Below, piece by piece: positions 56,651 to 64,000 of a DNA stretch of 64,000 bases. How positions within the stretch are numbered: position 1 is the first letter of the stretch; every line of letters starts with the position of its first letter. The notes beneath the pieces were generated by a model. That model saw only the letters and a list, made by a program, of their open reading frames with translations. It was not told the DNA's origin and searched no databases. The stretch comes from Amphibalanus amphitrite (Eukaryota > Arthropoda > Thecostraca > Balanomorpha > Balanidae), in contig NW_024882034.1 in NCBI RefSeq assembly GCF_019059575.1, forward strand, positions 396,821 to 460,820, in the 5' to 3' direction. Position numbers and translations under genes: made by a program.

Positions 56651-56894
56651 AGTTACAATACAAGGTCAAACAGTGATTCGCAATTATGGCGGATTGAAAC
56701 AGACACGCCAAAAAGTGTAAGCACCACCACGGTTTTAAAATGTCATTATCTTTACTATTTTGTATGTTTTTTTTCCAATTGTACCTAGCTAAATTAACAT
56801 TTTTAAAATTGAATATATTTATTGTAATGAAACTAAATCTTATAATAATTTTCTTTCAAAATACTGATCCATTTATGGAATGGCCAGCTGATTG

Positions 56895-57996
56895 CAGACA
56901 TGTGCATGGATCCGAGTAATGGATCTATGATCTCAGTGGATCTCGAGGCAAATTGAAGGTTCGGATCTATGATCCCACCGAATTCGGCGTGAAAAATTGT
57001 CCTGGATCTATGATCTCACAGGATCTGACAATAAACCAAAAGCATGCATCTATGGTCTGAGTGGATCCCACCATGAACAACATTTGAAACCAGGCTTCCA
57101 AGTGTTTCTCTGTCAATAAGTGCCATAAAACTATGGATTATGACGTGTTATCACATAAAAGCACTAAATAAGAACGTTTGTGAGTTATAACGAGTGATCT
57201 CTTGGGATTTCTGTGTTGACCAAAATAAATGAGGATCTGATCCCACTGGATCTCAATCAAAAATACTAGATTCTGTTCTATGATTCCTACGGATCTCTCG
57301 ATAAATTAAAGAGCTGGATCTATGATCCAGTCTGCAAAACGTGGCAGCCAGCTCGACGAGGTGTTTGGGGCAGCCGGAATACTGCCCCAAATGGGGCAGT
57401 TGACTTCCGGGCAGCCCAATTTCTGCCCCAAATGGGGCATCTACTCGGGGCAGGTTAGATTATGCCCTAAATGAACTATGTATGGCATAAAAACCACACA
57501 TATAAATACATTACCCGTGCAAATGCTGAAATCGGTCGCGGTATGATTCTTACTTCTTAGGTCTGGGGCGATTTGATTAAGGCTCGTGAAATTCACACAC
57601 AAACCTTTCCTTGGTGGCTAATACGAAACACGGCGCGGAAAACATTCATAGCCCTGATAAAGGGAAATTTGAATATGGCAGCAGTTTTAAATGACAATTT
57701 CTGCGCTTTAGCGACGATTGTGGCGCAGCCCACTTTTTCTCGCGCGTTTCAACAATACTCCGCTTCTTTATTATTTTCTCCCGTACCGTGCGCCCCGCCC
57801 CCGGAATAGCCAAACTCTGCCCCAACTTCTCAAAAGCTGCCCCGATTTCTGCCTCTGCCCCACTGTGTCTGCCCCGACGAGATCTCGTTGAACCCTGCCA
57901 CGTTTCGCAGACTGGTCTATGATCCCGACGGATCCGAGATCAGGATCTGTGGGATCAGATCCCAGATCCATTTTCTTGGATCCATGCACATGTCTG
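56895..57996. mobile_element. hAT-type element of GGATCTATGATC repeats, with another element nested inside
   Basis: Ends are CAGACATGTGCATGGATCC and its inverse, with a perfect 8-bp duplication GCTGATTG (56887-56894, 57997-58004). The interior repeats GGATCTATGATC(T/C)CA-like units at least eight times. It is split by the element at 57327-57915. Non-coding. Confidence 0.9.
57327..57915. mobile_element. Nested hAT-type miniature element with CCCCAAATGGGG palindromes
   Basis: Ends are CCAGTCTGCAAAACGTGGCA and the inverse of CCAGTCTGCGAAACGTGGCA. A perfect 8-bp duplication TCTATGAT (57319-57326, 57916-57923) was made from the host element's own repeat. The interior has several TGCCCCAAATGGGGCA palindromes and CTGCCCC runs at the right. 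Confidence 0.88.
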
Positions 57997-58194
57997 GCTG
58001 ATTGTGATGCCCAGAACCTGCAGAAAGGCTGTTTTTCTATTGCCATTTTTGAGTGAATGTGTCAAATTTCAAATTGCTCTAATTTCTAGTGGAAAATGGA
58101 AGCCCTTTCACTCTGATACCTAAATGGACGCGATACCGCAGGTACCAGCACGTTATACCGTTTTTCATCTGTAGTAGAGGGCTGCATTTGTGCC

Positions 58195-61100
58195 CATATA
58201 TCAGTTGGTGACATACCAGGGAAATAAGCTAAAATTAGAGCGCTCTATTTATTGCTCCTGCCCCATGTTGAAGAGATACCCCTAAAAGCGTGATCTTTTA
58301 TCGGCCCTTACGCAGCAAGGCAGTAATTCTCAGACCGGTGGATGGTATCAATAGAAAGAGAATGCGTCAAAGATTAACATGAATTAATTAAAATAACATT
58401 AAAATGTTAATTAAGCGTGGAAATAAGTCCCAAACATAAGCTAATTATTGCTCCTACCTCGGCGACGGCGCTCCCCGCAGTCGGCGGAGAAGCTAAAATA
58501 AAAGCCACCATCCTCCTCCGTAAGTCAATTTTAGAGCGGCCGAGTGGGCCGATGCGGGGCCACCAAACTGAGGTGAGACGTGGCTAGTAATTGCAAACCG
58601 CCATAGAAATCAATATCTTAAGACGTACCATATGGGATGATTACTCTGAAGCTGGAGTGAAAGCATGAGTAGATTGCAAGAAACGAAATGCATAGATTGG
58701 TTGAATTATGTACAATAGGCACAGCTCAGATGAAGCCATTTCTATGATGTTGATATATGACATAACCCTTCCTCTCCTCACCTATGACCTAAGTGCATTG
58801 GCAGTTACCGGCAGTTTTTGAGCACGAGTGTAATTCGCCATCGGACCGCAATACATGTTGCCAGGCTGCTGCAATTACAACGAACATACGAATAATGCCT
58901 TCATTTGTAGGCGTTTGTTTTTTAGGCGGTCTTTGACGTGCAAGGGGGGCGGGGGCATACCTGTCGACAACTTGAGTTTCTCCGAATTTCAAAAACTCCC
59001 AGAATTTCAATTCCTTATGCACTGTTGTAGGTACAGCTATGTTCACAAGTTTTCGTTTCCTCCTGTTCTAAAAAGGATGATATTTGTCGATTTCGTGCGT
59101 CGCTGATAGGAGGGTGCGTTTAATAATTAGGCCCAACGCTTTCTGCATCCGCGAGTACCTTCAAAAGGGAACAACAGTTTCCATTTATTACACTATGGGA
59201 CATGTGACAAAATGACCACTGGAACACGCATGAAACGGAGCTCATATTCCTAAAAATGTCTACAATCACTTCTTTTCTGACACTATTAGCAAATACCATC
59301 TCAAGTTAGGTGGTTGACAGACAGTTAATGCCTAATGGAGATCTGGGGAGACTGAGTGATGCCAATTCACCACTTAACTGATAATGAGGGCCGAGGGAAG
59401 AGAAACATGCAACATGCACAACTGACAACTTGACAAGTGACAAACACTACCACTATTGTGCAGTGCAGTGTGCACAACAAATTACAGCAGCCAGCCCAAA
59501 AATGCTTTTGGTGGCTAATTGCAAACAAGTCACTAAAAAATGTCTTAGTTGCAGCTGAACACTGCACAATAATCACACTGTTCACACATTGAGTGAGATG
59601 CCACAGGTGGTTTGAATCACACTTTGGTTCAACTGCAAATCTGAAGTGTTGTCATGAGGTTCATGCCTCCATGATCACAGCACTTTGGTTGTGGTTGGCA
59701 TAACACTTGTAGTCTGCAGAGTTCCACATGAACTGCAGACACCTCATCTGGTGGTCTTCATGTTGCTCAACTTCTTCAGGAGGCAAATGTCGACCACCCA
59801 GCGGAAGCATGGCCCTGCAGAAAAGAAAGGTAATGCATAAGGTACAAACATTATCTGCTGAAACAGCTCCTTCTGTTGGCTGTTATTAAACTTTTAACAT
59901 AGGTAACATAACAACATGTATTCCATGTATATTACATTTGTTGAAGTAAAATACTGCCGGCTATTTCAAAACCAGAAAATGAAATTATATTGTGGCATAA
60001 TTCACCTGCTCAGCTATCAGTATCAAATAATAATTAATTTAATATTTGGCATATTCTATATAACACATTCATAGAATATTATGCTTCACGTTACAAGGAC
60101 TCACAATCTTTCTGTTGGGTGTTTGATTGACGCATTAACTGAGTTTGTCTTAGGTTTTTATTGCAAAAAATTCATATTGCATTATTGTATCAAAATACTG
60201 CCAGCAATAACAAAACAAGAACATGAAATGCCAATGAGCAAGCCGCCATTCCTTAAAATGGATTACTTTGAAAGGAATTTTAGTTTCTTTTAAGGAAAAG
60301 GAGAAATGATTATCAGGTAATTATCAGAAAATCACTCAACCTGCAAGTGGCTGGGTGGTTTCACAGCAAACATCAAGCCAAAACATATACTTACATCTAT
60401 CTAACAATTGAGCCATTTGACTACTACAAGGATATGTGAGCAAAATAAGAATCCAATTATCCAATGTTGACTTCCTTGCAAAGTTTATGCCTTATTTTAT
60501 GAAAATGTGTCACTAGAATATGATACTTATCATCGAATATTATTTAATTTACGATTTATTTCGATCGGAATGCACATGGAGTCCCGCGCCATTTTCGTCG
60601 ACGATGAATATGATCGTGTTTCATGAAGAGATAAGGGGTTTCAATGGTCTTTCAAAGCAATAATTTGATGCAAAAATGTGTAGGAAATAATATGAAGCTG
60701 GTTCAAATGGCCATCAACCATTTAAAACACCGAAAATACTCACAACTCCGTCCCGACGACCACGCAGCACCGCGAACGCCACACTACTGGCACAATGCCA
60801 AAACTGCTGTCACAGCGGAAATGTTTTTTTTCTCGATTGCAATTGTGGAATTATTAATTAAACAGAAGGTGATCTTTCCGAAAAACCGACTCATTTCATA
60901 CACAGATGCATGGAAAATAAAAAAATCCCGGTAAGTTTATTTGTATTGTTTTGTCGATTTTGACATGCTCCTAGTTTGCAGCCATATTTCGATATGTTCT
61001 ACAGGGAGTTCAGAATTATTTCAGGACCAATCTTTTCCTCATTCATTTTCCCGTCGATCATGAAATTTTTAGAGCGGAACAATTGGTTTCCAGGCGGTCC

Positions 61101-61259
61101 GAGCGATTTTCGTGAGAAGGGTGCAAAAATCGGCGTCATTTTTAGAGCCTCGACACCAGCTCAACACAGGACCCTATGGGAGACGGTGAAGTAGCGGGAG
61201 CAATAAATAGAGCACTCTAATTTTAGCTTATTTCCCTGGTGTGTCACCGACTGATATGG
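58195..61259. mobile_element. 3.1-kb element with about 60-bp inverted ends
   Basis: Left 58195-58258 and right 61196-61259 are inverse copies with few mismatches: GGTGACATACCAGGGAAATA, then AGCTAAAATTAGAGCGCTCT, then ATTTATTGCTCC. I could not settle the target duplication. The interior is AT-rich. It includes a possible terminal exon on the minus strand (59668-59817), suggesting an eroded or intron-rich autonomous transposon. The superfamily is not recognised. Confidence 0.75.
59668..59817 (-). CDS. Possible terminal exon inside the 3.1-kb element
   Basis: On the minus strand a TTTTCTGCAG acceptor is followed by about 49 codons: AMLPLGGRHLPPEEVEQHED, then HQMRCLQFMWNSADYKCYAN, ending AVIMEA and TGA. 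The acceptor, uninterrupted frame and codon choice look coding, in contrast to the surrounding AT-rich DNA. No family is recognised, and the preceding exons were not found. It would be the C-terminus of a transposon protein or of an unrelated gene. Confidence 0.3.
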
Positions 61260-62285
61260 TCACCAAAAGTCTACTTATTGACCAATCAATTTTTGGATCT
61301 AAGCCTTGTAGTTTCCCTCGAGCTGCGCAACATATGTTATGAAAGTGACATCAAAATAACAAAACATGAAGAAATCGTGGTATATGGGAAAGTATTACGT
61401 AACTGAAAATGTCATCCAGCGCCATTTTCAGATTCCACCAAAATTCCAACTCTGCACTTGAGCCATCTTTACAATTATGTTTTCAAGACACATTTGGGCA
61501 GGGCTATTGAATATTTTGCATAAAAACACAGGAATAATAACACAGAAATCAAACGGAATACTTTTTAATTGATAAAAAATCAATAATGTTAGAACAATGC
61601 GAACAGCACGTGTTGCGCCGGGTTCGTCTCAACATCTCAAATAATCATGTACAGCTCAGTATTTGACGGAATATGGTGTAAACGTTATCCTTTGCATCAA
61701 CAAGAATAGCATAGAAATAACTCACCAAAATAGGCCCGGGAAAATATATAAAGAAAAACGTCACTCCCCAGTCACTCCGACCGACGCCGCGCCAGAAGTG
61801 AGCCGGAAAGTCAAAATCCAATCCGAACAGCTGATGCCAGTGACGATTGTTTGAATACACCAATCACAAAATAGGTTACAAATGCTGATAGTGATGAATA
61901 AGTCAGAGAAGATAACTTGAAGAACTAAATGTAGGTCTTTTTTCAATTTTATGTCATCAAATATATTTTTTAAAACACCCGAAACAACAAAAAATTTTGT
62001 TTCAAAGAAAAATCACTTTTATTTTTGCAAGCAATAGTGACGATGTTTATGTAAAGAAAGCTGCCACTTTTCCCGGTGACTTGCACGGAATTGGTGGGAA
62101 TTGGCATAATTTGCATATGACTTATTTCTGTGCATATCATCCAACGACATTGATAATTTATAAAACATAATTCCTTGATTAACGCGTCAACAGGTTTTCC
62201 AGGTCCTCGTCTTTCGTTTCCCACCCATTTTGGCTGGTTTCATGCATCCTGCCGTCCTCCGGAACGCTTAATTTGAGATCACTAC
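61260..62285. other. No gene recognised
   Basis: AT-rich sequence with short frames on both strands near 61645-61946. No paired ends or exon structure was seen. Confidence 0.45.
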
Positions 62286-62490
62286 AATGTGCCGGTTTTT
62301 TACTTTGACCTTGACCTCTGACCTTGATAACTGACCTGAGATAAAACAAAATTGGGTGCTTTAGAATCTTCCTGTGCAGATCTCTCGTCAGGTACCGTTT
62401 GTTTCCGTAGCTCCCTTATTTGCGGAGTTAGTAGGGGGGGGGACGGAAAACGGCCCCGGTTGCGGTGGTTGGGATTACCCCTCGGGTCCT
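62286..62490. mobile_element. Fragment of the TTAA/poly-G family
   Basis: TGACCTTGACCTCTGACCTTG and AACTGACCTGAG, then AAAATTGGGTGC, CTCTCGTCAGG and GTTTGTTTCCGTAGCTCCC occur in the order seen in the right part of copies 2 and 3, ending at a G run (62433-62440). Terminal TTAA-CCC was not identified. Confidence 0.45.
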
Positions 62491-63242
62491 CCTCAGATAA
62501 ACTAGCGCAAGACTGAAATAAAGCTAAGTTTCAATTCGCGCCAACGTTGGCATTCTTCGTACTGAAGTTCGCATGCAGAGTTTTTGTAGTTTTAAAGCTA
62601 TGCATGTTGTGTAAATATATCCTATAAGCACCTATATATCACCTGAAAAAAACTATGTGTGGATGCATACCTAATTTTCGAAGCTAGTACGTACTCCGTA
62701 TATTCATTTCGTATTTCCATACTGCCACGATTCAATCATTGCGTGCTTACATACATCGTTGCACACGGACAAAGGTAGGTGATCTGTGCATCTACATATG
62801 TACTGCTTGTATTATGGCCCAGTCTAATGGTGCCAATCGGAGCTTGGACATTCGAAATTACAATCTTGTCCAATATCCAGTCCGGAATTTTGTTGGACAA
62901 AAGCAGCATGTTTGGACAACATTGTACACCTCAGCATTCCTACACCTCATCATTTTTAGTAATCGTGTAAGTATCTACCATTTTCACCCGGTTTAATCAC
63001 CCGGTACATTTAGCATTGATTGGCGAATGGAAAGCTCAACTCTCGATATGATGAACAAAATTGGGCTGATAATAGTACATTCATGCATATTAAATAACAA
63101 TGTTGAGTGTAAATTATTGCGTTGTTTGCGGACGTCTTTAGGCAAATGGCTGGCTTGGACATCGTAGGACGGGCAGTCGACGAAAACATCGGACACTGGA
63201 CATACATTTTCCGAAACTTTCACCACTAGTTCAGTCCACCGG
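62491..63242. other. No gene recognised
   Basis: AT-rich, with frames of 60-85 codons on both strands but no domain or splice-supported exon. Confidence 0.45.
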
Positions 63243-63600
63243 CTACCGCCGCGCTCCGCTGGCCGAGGTCCTCGCGGTGTGGGTGTAGGTAGACACCAGC
63301 GACCGCTGCCTCTCAGCCTGACGGTGGCCGGTGACGGTGGTCGGCCGGGGCACGGTGAGACGGGTGGGGCCGGGGCCCGGCGGCGGCGGTCCGGCCAGCC
63401 TTCCCGTCCGCTCGGCGCCGGCAGGCAGCCGCAGACTGTGCACCGTCAGACACAGCCGCGCCAGCTCCTCATCGGGAGCAGTCGGACCCTCGCCGGGAGC
63501 CGCCGACAGCCCCCAGCCGGCGAACTTGTCCCGGTGGCGGCGCTGGCGGCCGCTGCCGCACCTCTCAGTGGTATTGGGGCCGCTAGCAGCGGGGACGCGA
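63243..63600 (-). CDS. Candidate C-terminal exon of an unrecognised gene
   Basis: A GC-rich island on the minus strand encodes about 115 residues ending in a stop at 63243-63245, including RRHRDKFAGWGLSAAPGEG, DEELARLCLTVHSLRLPAG and a Pro/Thr-rich tail. Codon choice (CTG, GTG, GCC, ACC) resembles that of importin alpha and DHRS7 here. TCCCCGCTGCTAG near 63590 is a possible acceptor. No domain is recognised, and the plus strand is also open (63331-63744), so composition alone could explain it. Confidence 0.3.
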
Positions 63601-64000
63601 TCGGCACTGCTCACGGGTGACCGGCTGCCGCTCGGACCGTTACACCAGGGCGAGGGTTTCGTATGCTGGTGCCGAGCCCGTGACACATTTTTCGTGATCG
63701 AGGCGTCCGTCGTATACCGCCGACTTTACCCGGCCCTGTTCTGAATCTGATGAACCAGCGGGGGTTACAAGTCCCACTGGTGTTGGCTGCACCAGAGAGC
63801 TGCCTGGCTGATTTTCAAACGGGTGCTTATCGTGCTCCTGACACTGAATGTTGAAATTAACCCGTCTGTGATCACTGCGCGTTTCAGCTGGCTTAGCAGC
63901 ACATCCAGGAAGGTGTTCAAATGAACACAGTCTGTAGCCGTGCGATTTTAGGGCCAGAAATTGTATCCGAGTCCTGTTTGGATTTTTGATGCCTGTCGCT
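63601..64000. other. No feature recognised at the right edge
   Basis: If the candidate exon at 63243 is real, this is probably the start of its upstream intron. No paired repeat or exon was seen. Confidence 0.4.

Overview
The window looks like nuclear DNA of an animal, most likely an arthropod and perhaps a crustacean. Genes are split by GT-AG introns, coding exons are much more GC-rich than the DNA around them, and there is no operon structure. A DPR-type immunoglobulin exon and THAP, SWIM and YqaJ transposon genes fit that placement. The species assignment is inference; the sequence does not prove it.

Host genes are sparse. (i) A DPR-like immunoglobulin adhesion gene on the minus strand has a signal-peptide exon at 11652-11700 and an Ig exon at 2519-2667, and appears to continue past the left edge. 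(ii) A DHRS7-type short-chain dehydrogenase lies at 46578-47552 on the plus strand with an uninterrupted reading frame. (iii) A complete six-coding-exon importin alpha (KPNA2/Pendulin type, 530 residues) lies at 49501-53225 on the minus strand, convergent with DHRS7. A GC-rich candidate terminal exon sits at 63243-63600 (minus).

Most of the rest is mobile DNA, and much of it can be delimited from its own ends. The main groups are: an autonomous-looking element at about 15.3-20.0 kb with convergent THAP/DDE transposase and SWIM/YqaJ nuclease genes (ISL2EU-like); a 2.2-kb foldback element (12290-14514) with a perfect 9-bp target duplication; at least four elements with TTAA-CCC ends, poly-G/poly-C runs just inside and arrays of AGGTCA (7233-8129, 32586-33754, 38514-39404, 54132-55844); many hAT-type miniature elements with 8-bp duplications (22939-23359, 27397-27666, 29757-30228, 35812-36075, 43345-45350, 45358-45607, 51008-51290, 55871-56149, 56895-57996, 57327-57915); two TTAA/AGGGA miniature elements of T2/Kolobok type (34780-35257, 54336-54831); TA-flanked elements (23485-24703, 31252-32493); a mariner-ended element (3726-5077); two decayed non-LTR retrotransposons; a tRNA-derived SINE; and a 3-kb element with roughly 60-bp inverted ends (58195-61259).

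Nesting gives local insertion histories. One hAT element sits inside the target duplication of another (45.35 kb). A retrotransposon target duplication contains the end of a TTAA element (53.5-54.1 kb). One hAT element lies inside another (57.3-57.9 kb), and a T2-like element interrupts a reverse transcriptase relic (34.8-35.3 kb). The most unusual signals are the poly-G/TTAA family carrying many nuclear-receptor-type half-sites, the foldback element, and hAT miniature elements built as tandem dimers of hexamer-rich units.
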